Positions 35,873 to 44,967 are shown, counted from the first letter of the stretch. The stretch: 64,000 nucleotides of DNA from Alphaproteobacteria bacterium (GCA_016869715.1 VGDM01000008.1:1-64000), one strand, 5' to 3'. Notes: generated by a model from the letters alone, not told the origin. Made by a program: numbers and translations.

Positions 35873-36622
35873 ATGGCAGGCAGATTGGTGGGGAAGCTAT
35901 GTTTCGTCACCGCGGCGGGCCAGGGCATTGGCCGCGCCACAGCCCTTGCCATGGCCGGCGAAGGTGCGCAGGTGGTGGCGACGGATCGTGATGCGGCGCT
36001 GCTGGCAAGCCTTACGGCGCCGGGCATTACCACGGCAGTTTTGGATGTGCTGGATGATGCCGCCATCAACGCCGCCGCCAAGGCTGCGGGGCCAGTGGAT
36101 ATCCTGTTCAATTGCGCGGGCTTTGTGCACCAAAACACCATCCTGACCTGCACCGATCAGGATTGGGATTTCGGCTTTGCGCTGAATGTGCGCGCCATGT
36201 GGAAGGTGGCGCAGGCCTTCATCCCCGACATGCTGGAACGCCGCCACGGCAGCATTGTGAACATGTCTTCCGCCTGTTCCTCTATCAAAGGCGCGCCCAA
36301 TCGCTTTTTGTATGGCACCACCAAGGCGGCTGTTGTGGGCCTCACGAAATCCATCGCGACCGAATATGTCGCCCACGGTATTCGCTGCAATTGCCTCTGC
36401 CCCGGCACGGTGGATACACCATCGCTTCACGACCGAATCGCCGCCAATGCCGCCGCCGCTGGCTCGGTGGAGGCCGCCCGCGCTGCCTTCGTGGCACGCC
36501 AGGCCATGGGGCGGCTCGCCACCGCTGAGGAAATGGCCGCTCTGGTGCTTTATCTGGCATCCGATGAGGCCGCTTTCGTCACCGGCCAGGCCATTGTCAT
36601 TGACGGCGGCTGGACATTGTAG
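35873..36622 (+). CDS. SDR-family dehydrogenase of the DHRS6 / 2-keto-3-deoxy-L-fuconate dehydrogenase type
   Basis: The 249-residue SDR has the cofactor motif TAAGQGIGRATALAMAGEGA and an Asp after beta-2 (VATDRDAA), so it is probably NAD dependent. It also has FNCAGFVHQN, catalytic Ser (NMSSACSSIKG), Tyr-x3-Lys (LYGTTK) and the C-terminal FVTGQAIVIDGGW. The TAAGQGIG motif and general pattern resemble DHRS6/BDH2 and bacterial 2-keto-3-deoxy-L-fuconate dehydrogenases. A small membrane protein gene and an FAH-fold hydrolase follow, which supports the sugar-acid reading. Start 35873 has AGGGAAGGAAA upstream. Confidence 0.82.
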   Translation: MAGRLVGKLCFVTAAGQGIGRATALAMAGEGAQVVATDRDAALLASLTAPGITTAVLDVLDDAAINAAAKAAGPVDILFNCAGFVHQNTILTCTDQDWDFGFALNVRAMWKVAQAFIPDMLERRHGSIVNMSSACSSIKGAPNRFLYGTTKAAVVGLTKSIATEYVAHGIRCNCLCPGTVDTPSLHDRIAANAAAAGSVEAARAAFVARQAMGRLATAEEMAALVLYLASDEAAFVTGQAIVIDGGWTL

Positions 36623-36655
36623 GAAGCCAATGCCGCTTTCCTGAAGGAGAATGAA

Positions 36656-36892
36656 ATGGCCTGTGAATTTGCCGTGCCAATGATGGGTGTCATGGGTGCC
36701 GTGGTGCTTGCCGGCATGAATGAGGATATGGCGATAGCCGCCTATATGATGCTCGGGTCCATTGCCATGCTGATCGCGCTGCTGCTTGCAGCGGGCGCGG
36801 TGACCCTGCCGGTGAACAGCATCCAGGCACTGGCCTTTGGCGGCATCGGCTTGGCATTTTTATGGCATGTGCGTGCCCGTCGTTCGAATTGA
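36656..36892 (+). CDS. Small membrane protein, unknown function
   Basis: The 78-residue protein has two or three hydrophobic helices (about residues 8-22, 27-50 and 55-72) and a basic tail RARRSN. A good GAAGGAGA lies before the ATG, and the gene fits tightly between the SDR and the FAH hydrolase, so it is real and probably co-expressed. It matches no family I can name. A small transporter-like or anchoring role is possible but unsupported. Confidence 0.65.
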   Translation: MACEFAVPMMGVMGAVVLAGMNEDMAIAAYMMLGSIAMLIALLLAAGAVTLPVNSIQALAFGGIGLAFLWHVRARRSN

Positions 36893-36903
36893 GGGAGGCT
36901 TAG

Positions 36904-37752
36904 ATGAAGCTGCTGCGTTACGGCCCTGCGGGCCAGGAAAAGCCAGGCATTCTGGATGCCACCGGTAGCATTCGTGATCTTTCGGGCATTGTGCCGGATA
37001 TCACCGGTGATGTGCTTTCGCCGACCGCACTGGCCAAGATTGCCGCGGTGGATGTGAATAGCCTGCCCAAGGTCGCCGGCAATCCGCGCCTTGGCTCACC
37101 GGTTACCGGCATGAAGAATTTGATTTGCATCGGCTTGAACTATGCCGATCACGCGGCCGAAACCGGCGCGCCGATCCCGAAGGAGCCGATTGTCTTCCTG
37201 AAATCGCTTAATGCGCTGCAAGGGCCGAATGATGATGTGGTGATCCCGCGCGGGTCGGTGAAAACCGATTATGAGGTGGAACTTTGCATCATCATCGGCA
37301 CGCGCGCCAAATATGTCTCGGAAGATCAGGCGCTGGATCACGTTGCGGGTTATGCCGTTGGCAATGACGTGTCTGAACGTGAATGGCAGGCGGAACGCGG
37401 TGGCGCTTGGGATAAGGGCAAGGGGTTTGATACTTTTGGCCCGCTTGGTCCCTGGCTGGTGACGAAGGATGAAGTGCCAGATCCGCAGAACCTCGCTATG
37501 TATTGCGATGTGGATGGTGTGCGCGAACAGAATGGCTCCACCAAGACCATGATCTTCGGCGTGAAGCAGATTGTGTCCTATGTCAGCCAATGCATCACGC
37601 TAAACCCGGGTGATGTGATCTTCACCGGCACCCCGCCAGGTGTTGGGCTTGGCAAGAAGCCGACGCCGATCTTCCTGAAGGCCGGCCAGACCATGAAGCT
37701 TGGCATTGCCGGGCTTGGTGAGCAGACGCAGAAACTTGTCGCCTCTGCCTGA
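36904..37752 (+). CDS. FAH-superfamily hydrolase, candidate 2,4-diketo-3-deoxy-L-fuconate hydrolase
   Basis: The 282-residue protein has the fumarylacetoacetate-hydrolase fold. It shows GLNYADHAAETG, the Mg-binding cluster KTDYEVELCIIIG with its Glu-x-Glu, an Asp in GYAVGNDVSERE, and IFTGTPPGVGLG. The N-terminal 60 residues match the domain seen in sugar-acid hydrolases often annotated ureidoglycolate lyase. Together with the upstream SDR it fits the last two steps of non-phosphorylating L-fucose/L-rhamnose breakdown, giving pyruvate and lactate. This is a context inference, not shown by the sequence alone. GAGGGAGG precedes the ATG. Confidence 0.85.
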   Translation: MKLLRYGPAGQEKPGILDATGSIRDLSGIVPDITGDVLSPTALAKIAAVDVNSLPKVAGNPRLGSPVTGMKNLICIGLNYADHAAETGAPIPKEPIVFLKSLNALQGPNDDVVIPRGSVKTDYEVELCIIIGTRAKYVSEDQALDHVAGYAVGNDVSEREWQAERGGAWDKGKGFDTFGPLGPWLVTKDEVPDPQNLAMYCDVDGVREQNGSTKTMIFGVKQIVSYVSQCITLNPGDVIFTGTPPGVGLGKKPTPIFLKAGQTMKLGIAGLGEQTQKLVASA

Positions 37753-38065
37753 AACACCGACTTTGGTGATCTTCGACACTCCTGCCCGTAAACCGGGCGG
37801 GGAAAAACGAGCCTGCGCTTTGCGTGTGCAAGCCGAAGACATCGCTGCCGAGCCTGACCTGCTTTGGAAAATCTTGACCGAGGATAAGGCAGCCGGGCGT
37901 TTCGGCGGGATTTATCTGTTCCGTACGCGTGAAGCTGCGGCAGCCTATCACGCCAAGCACGCTGCGCGGCTGACGGCGACTGGCATCATAGGTATTGAGG
38001 CTACCTACCGCACTTACGACGCCGAACTGACCGCCATCACGCGCGGGCCGATCAGCGCAAGCTAA
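37736..38065 (+). CDS. YdhR-like small monooxygenase-fold protein
   Basis: The 100-110-residue protein carries the YdhR signature EPDLLWKILTEDKAAGRFGGIYLFRTREAAAAY, a dimeric ferredoxin-like fold proposed to be a monooxygenase. The start is uncertain, because no ATG is available. TTG 37736, overlapping the hydrolase stop, reads SPLPETPTLVIFD and is my choice; TTG 37763 or GTG 37766 are alternatives, and translation coupling with the hydrolase is likely. The N-terminus is shorter than in typical members. It ends in a four-base convergent overlap with the aldolase gene. Confidence 0.65.
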   Translation: MSPLPETPTLVIFDTPARKPGGEKRACALRVQAEDIAAEPDLLWKILTEDKAAGRFGGIYLFRTREAAAAYHAKHAARLTATGIIGIEATYRTYDAELTAITRGPISAS

Positions 38066-38703
38066 CCTCGCCCATACCCGGCAACATGCTTGGCAGCTTC
38101 GGCCAATTGCGCTTCTCTCAGCAACACCGGCTTCAACCCCGCCGCCAATAGATCAAGATATTGGCCGGCGAGGTTTTCAACCTCCAAAGCCAGTGCATGC
38201 GTGGCGGCCAGCGTCGCGCCCACTACCACCACGCCATGATTGGCGAGCAATACAGCCCGCCGCCCGGTGAGCGCGCGCAGCGCATTATCCGCCAGCGCCT
38301 GTGTGCCGGCCGTCGCGTGATCCGCGCAGGCAATCGGCCCACCGGCCAGCAGCACCATGTAATGCAAGAGCGGGATGCTCTTCCGCGCACAGGAAAGCGC
38401 CGTCGCACGCGGGGAATGGGTATACACCACGGCCATCACCTCAGGCCGCGTGGCGTAAATCGCCGCATGCAGGCGCCATTCCGATGACGGCCGATGTTTC
38501 GCGGGTGCCAAGGCGCTGCCATCCATCGCCGTAGTCACCAGATCAGCCACCGTGGTCCGCGCATAAGGCAGGCCAGCGGGCGTGATGATGAAACCCTTGC
38601 CATCGCGCGCGGAAACATTGCCGGATTTGGAGGGCATCATGCCCGCCTGATCCAGGGTTTGCGCGATGCGCAAAATCTCCCGCTTCGTCTCCGCGCGGGT
38701 CAC
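38062..38703 (-). CDS. Class II aldolase/adducin family protein with a substituted zinc ligand
   Basis: The 213-residue protein resembles L-fuculose-1-phosphate aldolase along its length: NVSARDGKGFIITPAG, the catalytic Glu75 in SSEWRLHAAIY, and LLANHGVVV with zinc-type His156. The zinc pair normally reads His-x-His; here it is Tyr94-Thr-His96 (AVVYTHSPRA), so one of three His ligands is missing. It may be inactive, or bind metal differently. The start is GTG 38703, overlapping the dehydratase stop, and the two genes are coupled. A sugar-acid or aldol role fits the context. Confidence 0.85.
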   Translation of the reverse strand: MTRAETKREILRIAQTLDQAGMMPSKSGNVSARDGKGFIITPAGLPYARTTVADLVTTAMDGSALAPAKHRPSSEWRLHAAIYATRPEVMAVVYTHSPRATALSCARKSIPLLHYMVLLAGGPIACADHATAGTQALADNALRALTGRRAVLLANHGVVVVGATLAATHALALEVENLAGQYLDLLAAGLKPVLLREAQLAEAAKHVAGYGRG

Positions 38704-40235
38704 ATGGTTGCTCCCAGCATCCAGGGGGCGAATTCCTGCGCGCCGAAACCAAGCGCTTCACTTTTTGTGGGCTCTCCAGACGCAGTGCGCAGCATCAGGT
38801 TGAAAATACGCTCGCCGCAAGCCTGCACGCTTTCCCCACCGGTCAGGATGGTGCCGCAATTGATGTCCATATCTTCCGACAGGCGATCATACATGGTGGT
38901 ATTGGTGGCAAGCTTGATGGAAGGCGCCGGCTTCATACCGAAAACACTGCCGCGCCCGGTGGTGAAACAGACCAGATTGGCGCAACCCGCCACCTGCCCC
39001 GTCGCCCCCACAGGGTCATAGCCAGGCGTGTCCATGAAAACAAAGCCCTTGGCGGTGACAGGCTCCGCATAGCGATAGACCTCCACCAGATTGGTGGTGC
39101 CGGCCTTGGCCATGGCGCCAAGCGATTTTTCCAGAATGGTCGTGAGGCCCCCTGCCTTATTGCCCGGCGAGGGGTTGGCATTCATCTCGGCACCTTGGCG
39201 GGCAGTGTAATCCTCCCACCAATGCATCACGTCAACGAGTTTTTGGGCAACCTCACGCGATACCGCGCGGCGTGTCAGCAAATGCTCCGCGCCATAGGTC
39301 TCCGGGCTTTCGGACAGGATCACGGTGCCGCCATGGCGCACCAGCAGATCGGATGCCGCACCAAGGGCCGGGTTGGCAGTGATGCCGGAATAGCCATCAG
39401 AACCGCCGCATTGCAGTGCGACGCAAAGTTTCGATGCGGGGGCGGCTTCGCGCTTGGCGGTATTGGATTCCACCAAAACCTCCTTCACGAAATCAATGCC
39501 CCTCATCACGGTGGCACGCGCGCCGCTATCCTGAATATCCATGCTGCGCAGCCGCCCGGTCAGGCGCTGTTCTTCCAGCATGGGGCCAAGCTGATTGACT
39601 TCGCAGCCCAGGCCAATCGCGATCACATGGGAAAAATTCGCATGCCGCGCGAAACCAGCGAGCGTTCGCCGCAGCAGCCGCAAGGGCTCATCCATGGTCA
39701 TGCCGCAGCCGGTTTTATGCGTCAGCGCCACCACGCCATCCACATTGCCCCAGGCGGCCAAGGGATCATCGCCGGAGATCGGGTTCTTCTCAAACTGGCG
39801 CGCGATCAATTCCGCAACATGGGCGGAACAATTCACCGAGGTGATAATGCCGATGTAATTGCGTGTCGCCACTCGGCCATCGGCGCGACGGATGCCCATG
39901 AAGCTTGCCGGCACATCCACGTAATCGGTCGGCTTCGCATCCTGGCCCCAGGCATAATCGCGCGCGAAATCACCCATTTCGCAATTATGCGTATGCACCC
40001 AGGCGCCGGGTTCAATCGCATCCGTCGCAAAGCCAATGATCTGGCCATAACGCTTGATGGGCTCGCCCTTCGCATGCGGGCGGATCGCAACCTTATGGCC
40101 GGGCGGGATGCGCCTTTCGCCAACGCTGATGCCAGGCGCGACTTCTGTGCCGGGCGTGAGTGGAATGCGCGCAATGACCACGCCATCACCAGGGTGCAGG
40201 CGAATGACGGGCGGCAGGGTGGTGGTGCTGGACAT
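38700..40235 (-). CDS. UxaA-family altronate/galactarate-type dehydratase
   Basis: The 511-residue dehydratase has an N-terminal SAF domain (about residues 1-100, with HTHNCEMGDFARDY) followed by the UxaA catalytic domain (GIRRADGRVATRNYIGI, LTHKTGCGM, LQCGGSDGYSGITANPALG, ETYGAEHLL, FGMKPAPSIKLATNT). This single-chain SAF-UxaA form is used for altronate, galactarate or related sugar acids; the choice cannot be made from sequence. It is the first gene of an operon with the aldolase-like gene. Its divergent neighbour is the TPP riboswitch. Confidence 0.88.
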   Translation of the reverse strand: MSSTTTLPPVIRLHPGDGVVIARIPLTPGTEVAPGISVGERRIPPGHKVAIRPHAKGEPIKRYGQIIGFATDAIEPGAWVHTHNCEMGDFARDYAWGQDAKPTDYVDVPASFMGIRRADGRVATRNYIGIITSVNCSAHVAELIARQFEKNPISGDDPLAAWGNVDGVVALTHKTGCGMTMDEPLRLLRRTLAGFARHANFSHVIAIGLGCEVNQLGPMLEEQRLTGRLRSMDIQDSGARATVMRGIDFVKEVLVESNTAKREAAPASKLCVALQCGGSDGYSGITANPALGAASDLLVRHGGTVILSESPETYGAEHLLTRRAVSREVAQKLVDVMHWWEDYTARQGAEMNANPSPGNKAGGLTTILEKSLGAMAKAGTTNLVEVYRYAEPVTAKGFVFMDTPGYDPVGATGQVAGCANLVCFTTGRGSVFGMKPAPSIKLATNTTMYDRLSEDMDINCGTILTGGESVQACGERIFNLMLRTASGEPTKSEALGFGAQEFAPWMLGATM

Positions 40236-40346
40236 GGGCGTTTCCCTTTGACGGCTGTCACCCCCTTTCTACCCCCTTGCGCCCCCGCCGCGCCACCACC
40301 GGGCTTGCGCAAGCCTGCGTGAGGGCGCAAAAGAAGTGTTCAGACA

Positions 40347-40432
40347 CCTGGGGGAGCCCTTTTGGGGCTGAGAGGCGGGCTTCACCCGCGACCCCTGGAA
40401 CCTGACCCGGTTCGGACCGGCGTAGGGAAGGG
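40347..40432 (+). ncRNA. TPP riboswitch (THI element)
   Basis: The thiamine-pyrophosphate aptamer core is readily seen: GGGGGAGCCC then GGCTGAGAGG, a P3 hairpin with GCGGG/CCCGC, GACCC, GAACCTGA, and CCGGCGTAGGGA at the 3' side, all in canonical order. It lies about 100 bases upstream of the binding-protein ATG. Downstream, CTTCC (40491-40495) can pair with GGAAG (40511-40515) near the Shine-Dalgarno region, which suggests control of translation by hiding the ribosome site when TPP is bound. No T-run terminator is visible. Confidence 0.95.
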
Positions 40433-40529
40433 TGCATCGCCCATGGCTTCGCGTTTCCCTTGCGGATATCGCGTGCCGGGCCAAAGCCCCCTTCCCCGCG
40501 TCAGCCGACAGGAAGCGAGGGATTTGAAG

Positions 40530-42107
40530 ATGCATCGCCGCTCACTTCTCGCCACCGCCTTGGCCGCGACCCTGGCGCGCCCTGGCTTGGCGCAAAGCAA
40601 TCGCACCCGCACGCTGCGCTTCATGCCGCAGGCCGCCCTTGCGAATCTGGACCCGATCTTCAGCCCCAGCACCATCATCACCACACACGCCTATTGCGTG
40701 TTTGACACGCTTTATGGCGCCAATCGCGCGCTGCAGCCGCGCCCGCAAATGGCGGAAGGGCATCGCGTGGAAGATGACGGCAAGCGCGTGACCATTCGCC
40801 TGCGCGAAGGGCTGCGCTGGCATGATGACGAACCGGTGCGAGCGCAAGATTGTGTGGCGAGCATCAAGCGCTGGGCGAGCCGCGATGGCTTCGGCCAAAT
40901 CCTGATGCGCGCGACGGCGGAGCTTTCCGCCACCGATGATCGCAGCATTGAATTCCGCCTGCACCGGCGCTTCCCCGCGCTGTTTGATGCGCTGGCGAAG
41001 CCTGGTGCCTCGCCCTGTTTCATGATGCCGGAACGGATTGCGCAAAATCCAGGCGATCGGTCGCTTGGTCTCGAGCACATGATCGGCAGCGGGCCGTGGC
41101 GCTTCATTGCCAATGAATATGTGCAAGGGGCGCGCAGCCATTACGCACGCAATGATGCTTACATGCCGCGCAACGAACCGGCAGAAGCAGCATCAGGCGG
41201 CAAGCGCGTGCATTTCGACCGGCTTGAGATGATCTGGATTCCAGATGGCGGCACGGCGGTAGCGGCACTGCGCACCGGAGAGGTTGACTGGATCGAATAC
41301 CCGCTGCCCGATCTGGTACCGGTGCTGGACCGGGACCGCAATACGCAGACGCAGATTTATGACCCGAACGGATTTTTGGGTTTTCTGCGCTTCAATCATT
41401 TGCACGCGCCCTTCAATGATGTGCGCGTCAGGCGCGCCATTCGTGATGTGATCGTGCAATCGGATTTCATGTCGGCGGTTGCACTGCCAGGTGACTGGCA
41501 GGAATGCCACGCCATGTTCCCCTGCGGCCTGCCAGGCGTGGTGGAATTCCCGCCAGCCGCACGGGGTGAAGCCGCAGTGGAACGCGCCCGCGCCGCGTTG
41601 CGCGAAGGCGGCTATGCCGGGGAGCCCATTATCCACATCAACCCAAGCGATTTTCCCGCGGTGACGCAGCAGGGCCGCCTGACGGTGGGATTGATGCGCA
41701 AGCTCGGCGTCAATATGCAGCCAATTGAAAGTGATTGGGCGAGCATTCTGGCGCGGCGCAATAGCCGCAACCCGCCGGCGCAAGGTGGTTGGCATTTGCA
41801 CAATACCAATGGTCCGGCAGCGACCATCGCCAACCCAGCCGTCAGCTTTGCCATTCGGATGAATGGGCAGGCCGCCTGGCCAGGTTGGCCAATGGACGCA
41901 GAAGCAGAAGCACAAGTGGAAGCCTGGATCAATGCTGATGATCCGGCGGCACAAGACGCTGCGATGCGCCGCTTGCAGGAAATTACCTGGGAATCGTTGC
42001 CCTTCGCGCCGACAGGCTTGTTCCGGCTACGCACCGCTTTCCGGCGCGATCTGACCGGCGTGCTGCAAGGGCCGAACCCCTTCCTGTGGAATCTGCGGCG
42101 GGCTTAA
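40530..42107 (+). CDS. Family-5 periplasmic substrate-binding protein under TPP control
   Basis: The 525-residue extracellular solute-binding protein (family 5, the oligopeptide/dipeptide/opine class) begins MHRRSLLATALAATLARPG, a Tat- or Sec-like signal sequence ending in LAQS. The mature part has LRFMPQAALANLDPIFSPST, LREGLRWHDDEPVRAQDCV and other family blocks. GAAGCGAGGGA precedes ATG 40530. An in-frame ATG at 40443 exists, but the signal sequence argues for 40530. No permease or ATPase gene is nearby. The TPP riboswitch implies a thiamine-related ligand, but family-5 proteins are not the classical thiamine binders (ThiB, ThiY). Confidence 0.85.
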   Translation: MHRRSLLATALAATLARPGLAQSNRTRTLRFMPQAALANLDPIFSPSTIITTHAYCVFDTLYGANRALQPRPQMAEGHRVEDDGKRVTIRLREGLRWHDDEPVRAQDCVASIKRWASRDGFGQILMRATAELSATDDRSIEFRLHRRFPALFDALAKPGASPCFMMPERIAQNPGDRSLGLEHMIGSGPWRFIANEYVQGARSHYARNDAYMPRNEPAEAASGGKRVHFDRLEMIWIPDGGTAVAALRTGEVDWIEYPLPDLVPVLDRDRNTQTQIYDPNGFLGFLRFNHLHAPFNDVRVRRAIRDVIVQSDFMSAVALPGDWQECHAMFPCGLPGVVEFPPAARGEAAVERARAALREGGYAGEPIIHINPSDFPAVTQQGRLTVGLMRKLGVNMQPIESDWASILARRNSRNPPAQGGWHLHNTNGPAATIANPAVSFAIRMNGQAAWPGWPMDAEAEAQVEAWINADDPAAQDAAMRRLQEITWESLPFAPTGLFRLRTAFRRDLTGVLQGPNPFLWNLRRA

Positions 42108-42113
42108 GGTTTT

Positions 42114-42959
42114 TCAGCAGCCGCCCGGCGCTTCTTCCAGGCGCACCAGCTTGGCGCGCACAGTGAAATTGCCGAAATCCATGATCATGTCACCCGCGAC
42201 ACCATTTTCAAAATAGTGGAGTGACACTTCGTAGGAAGGCGTACTCGCCCCGCCCGGCTGTTCGGCATCGGGTTCGAAAAAAGCGATGCGCATGCGTGAC
42301 GATCCAAGCGTGGAAAGGCTCGGCGCTTCGGGCACCGGCTGCGGCCCCTGCCAGGGCGACAGGAATGTCGTTGTCTGCTGCGCCCCATCGGCCGAGGTGC
42401 CATCAAAAATCGGCGCCACCAGCAGGCGTTGGCCGGCGCGCGCGGCATTCAGCGCGGCGATGGTGTGCGTATTGGGCAAAAGCGTACCGGGGGGAAGCGG
42501 CAATTCCCTGGTTTCTGATTCGCTATAACGCGCGGTGCCACTGCCATCGGCAGCAAGCTCCGCCTGACCGGCGACCCGGCTGGTAACCGCGCCTTGCGTC
42601 ACCTGCGTCAGGCTGAAGCGGAGCGTCCGGCCATCCATGGATTCCAGCGTGGCGTAATCGGACCCGGTTTCAAGTTCCGTGCCTTCGCGGTTGCGCAGCG
42701 TCATGGAAAAACGCTGGTGCGTCGCCCAGCTTTCGCAGGCGTCAATCAATTCATAGAGCATGGCGCCGGAAACTTCGACAATGCCGGCATTCTCCCGCGC
42801 GCGATCCAGCCTCAGATCGTAAATGCCGCGATGGGAGGCCAGCGCGCGTGCCGTGAGTGGCGCGAGCGGCGTAGTAGCGAGCGTATCCTTCGCCCCCTGG
42901 GTGAGGCCAGGGGTGGCGGGCAGCAGCAAGGCGAGGGCCAAAAGGGCAGAGAAACGCAT
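42114..42959 (-). CDS. EipB-like periplasmic cell-envelope protein (DUF1849)
   Basis: The 281-residue exported protein begins MRFSALLALALLLPATPG, a signal peptide ending near QGAK. It has the DUF1849 pattern: RGIYDLRLDRAREN, SGAMLYELIDACESW, TLRNREGTELETGSD, and YEVSLHYFENGVAGDMIMDF. The two cysteines, Cys75 and the final residue Cys281, match the disulfide pair described for EipB of Brucella, a beta-spiral envelope-integrity protein. The call follows that family; no local genes point to a more specific job. It is convergent with the binding-protein gene, with six bases between stops. Confidence 0.83.
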   Translation of the reverse strand: MRFSALLALALLLPATPGLTQGAKDTLATTPLAPLTARALASHRGIYDLRLDRARENAGIVEVSGAMLYELIDACESWATHQRFSMTLRNREGTELETGSDYATLESMDGRTLRFSLTQVTQGAVTSRVAGQAELAADGSGTARYSESETRELPLPPGTLLPNTHTIAALNAARAGQRLLVAPIFDGTSADGAQQTTTFLSPWQGPQPVPEAPSLSTLGSSRMRIAFFEPDAEQPGGASTPSYEVSLHYFENGVAGDMIMDFGNFTVRAKLVRLEEAPGGC

Positions 42960-43050
42960 CGAATGCTCCGGGCGGCACAGACCGCTATTTGACAACATAA
43001 CCGACTCCGGCGGGGTAGAATTGATCTTTCAAAAGAAAATCCCCCCCTGA

Positions 43051-44856
43051 TCAGCCCGGCTTGGCACCCTTCACCGGCGGCAGGTCGAGCTTGATATGCA
43101 ATTCCTTGAGCCGTTCCGGCGGCACGCGGGCCGGGGCGCCCATCATCAAATCCTCGGCCTGCTGGTTCATCGGGAACAGGATCACTTCCCGGATCGCGGG
43201 TTCATCGGCGATCAGCATCACAATCCGGTCAATGCCGGGGGCCGAGCCACCATGCGGCGGCGCGCCATAGCGGAAGGCATTCAACATGCCGCCGAAGCGA
43301 TGCTCCACTTCTTCGGCCGGATAGCCCGCGATTTCGAAGGCGCGGATCATGATATCCGGGCGATGATTGCGGATGGCGCCTGAGGAAAGCTCTATCCCGT
43401 TGCAGACAATGTCATATTGGAAGGCCTTGATGTCCAAGGGGTCCATGGAATTGAGCGCTTCTAGCCCGCCCTGCGGCATGGAGAAAGGATTGTGGCTGAA
43501 TTCGATCTGGCCGGTATCTTCATTCCGTTCATACATCGGGAAATCCGTGACCCAGCAGAAGCGATAGGCATTATCTTCGAGCAAGCCGAGATCACGCCCC
43601 ACTCGGTTACGTACGGCGCCCGAAAATTTCGCGGCATCTGCTTCCTTATTAGCGACAAAGAAAACCGTATCGCCTGCACCCAAGCCACAAGCGGCGGCGA
43701 TGGCGGCAACGCGCTCCGCTTCCAGATTCTTTGCAATCGGCCCCTTCGCGCCATCGGCATCCCAGGCGATATAACCAAGTCCGCCATGACCTTCGGCACG
43801 CGCCCATTCATTCAGCCCATCAAAGAAGGACCGCGGACGGCCTGCCGCGCCCGGTGCAGGGATGGCACGCACCACGCCACCGGATGCCGTGACTTTCGCA
43901 AACAAGCCAAAGCCACCACCGGCGAAATGCGCACTCACATCCGTGATCTTTATTGGATTGCGCAAATCCGGCTTGTCCGAACCATATTCCAGCAGCGCCT
44001 GTTGATACGGAATGCGCGGGAAGGGTGCCGGCGTCACGGCGCGCTTCGTGCCGGTCCAATCGGCAAATTCCTCAAAGACGCCAGCCAGCACGGGTTCAAT
44101 CGCGGCGAAGACATCTTCCTGTGTCACAAAGGACATTTCGAAATCAAGCTGATAGAATTCGCCGGGAGAGCGATCCGCGCGCGACGCCTCATCCCGGAAA
44201 CACGGCGCGATTTGGAAATAGCGATCAAACCCCGCCACCATGCATAGCTGCTTAAATTGTTGCGGCGCCTGCGGCAGCGCGTAGAATTTGCCGGGGTGCA
44301 GCCGGGCTGGTACCAAAAAATCGCGCGCGCCTTCGGGGCTGGAAGCGGTCAGGATCGGGGTTTGGAATTCGGTGAAACCCTGATCAATCATCCGCCGGCG
44401 GATGGAGGAAATCACCTGGCTCCGCAGCATCAAATTGCGATGCTGACGATCACGGCGCAAATCCAAAAAGCGATAGCGGAGCCGGAGTTCCTCGGGAAAT
44501 TCCGCATCACCCGCCACTTGAATCGGCAGCACTTCGGCCGCCGATTGCACCGCCACTTCGCGCACGCGGAGTTCAATGTCACCTGTCGGCAGCTTGGCAT
44601 TCACAGTGCCGGCCTCGCGCGGGACAACATCGCCGGTCACGGTTATCACGCTTTCGGGGCGGAGTTCTTCCAGCAGCTTCAAGACGGGCGAGCCCTGCGC
44701 CACCACGCATTGCGTCATGCCGTAATGGTCGCGCAAATCAATGAACAGCAAGCCGCCATGGTCGCGCTTGCGATGCACCCAGCCGGAAAGCCGCGCGATG
44801 GAGCTGGCATCGGTGGCGCGGAGCGCGCCGCAATGATGGGTACGATAGGCATGCAT
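43051..44856 (-). CDS. aspS: Aspartyl-tRNA synthetase
   Basis: The 601-residue bacterial-type class II synthetase has an N-terminal anticodon-binding OB domain ([19 protein letters not shown]), motif 1 and motif 2 ([22 protein letters not shown]), a GAD insertion, and motif 3 ([22 protein letters not shown]). It charges tRNA-Asp, and in many alphaproteobacteria also tRNA-Asn as the substrate for GatCAB amidation; no asnS was seen in this window, which decides nothing. Length and motifs are normal. Confidence 0.97.
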   Translation of the reverse strand: MHAYRTHHCGALRATDASSIARLSGWVHRKRDHGGLLFIDLRDHYGMTQCVVAQGSPVLKLLEELRPESVITVTGDVVPREAGTVNAKLPTGDIELRVREVAVQSAAEVLPIQVAGDAEFPEELRLRYRFLDLRRDRQHRNLMLRSQVISSIRRRMIDQGFTEFQTPILTASSPEGARDFLVPARLHPGKFYALPQAPQQFKQLCMVAGFDRYFQIAPCFRDEASRADRSPGEFYQLDFEMSFVTQEDVFAAIEPVLAGVFEEFADWTGTKRAVTPAPFPRIPYQQALLEYGSDKPDLRNPIKITDVSAHFAGGGFGLFAKVTASGGVVRAIPAPGAAGRPRSFFDGLNEWARAEGHGGLGYIAWDADGAKGPIAKNLEAERVAAIAAACGLGAGDTVFFVANKEADAAKFSGAVRNRVGRDLGLLEDNAYRFCWVTDFPMYERNEDTGQIEFSHNPFSMPQGGLEALNSMDPLDIKAFQYDIVCNGIELSSGAIRNHRPDIMIRAFEIAGYPAEEVEHRFGGMLNAFRYGAPPHGGSAPGIDRIVMLIADEPAIREVILFPMNQQAEDLMMGAPARVPPERLKELHIKLDLPPVKGAKPG

Positions 44857-44967
44857 GGTGAAAATTCATCCTCAGCGGCGGGAAAGGCGGGGGAAAGCGC
44901 CCCAGGGAGGGGTTTCTGTCAACCCCGCCGCTTTCCCCGGGGCCTCAGCGCCTGTATGGAACCGAGG

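Noticed and set aside
34051-36622. The SDR after phaC as PhaB (acetoacetyl-CoA reductase)
   Set aside because: Its motif pattern is of the DHRS6 type and it leads into the sugar-acid hydrolase, so PhaB is less likely.
40362-40529. Coding extension through the TPP riboswitch
   Set aside because: The aptamer occupies this DNA, and the signal peptide begins at 40530.
42114-42959. A thiamine-related role for the EipB-like gene because of the nearby riboswitch
   Set aside because: It is on the opposite strand and convergent, and its family is an envelope protein.
44257-44967. Upstream extension of rnd
   Set aside because: The extra codons are opposite aspS and match no RNase D N-terminus.
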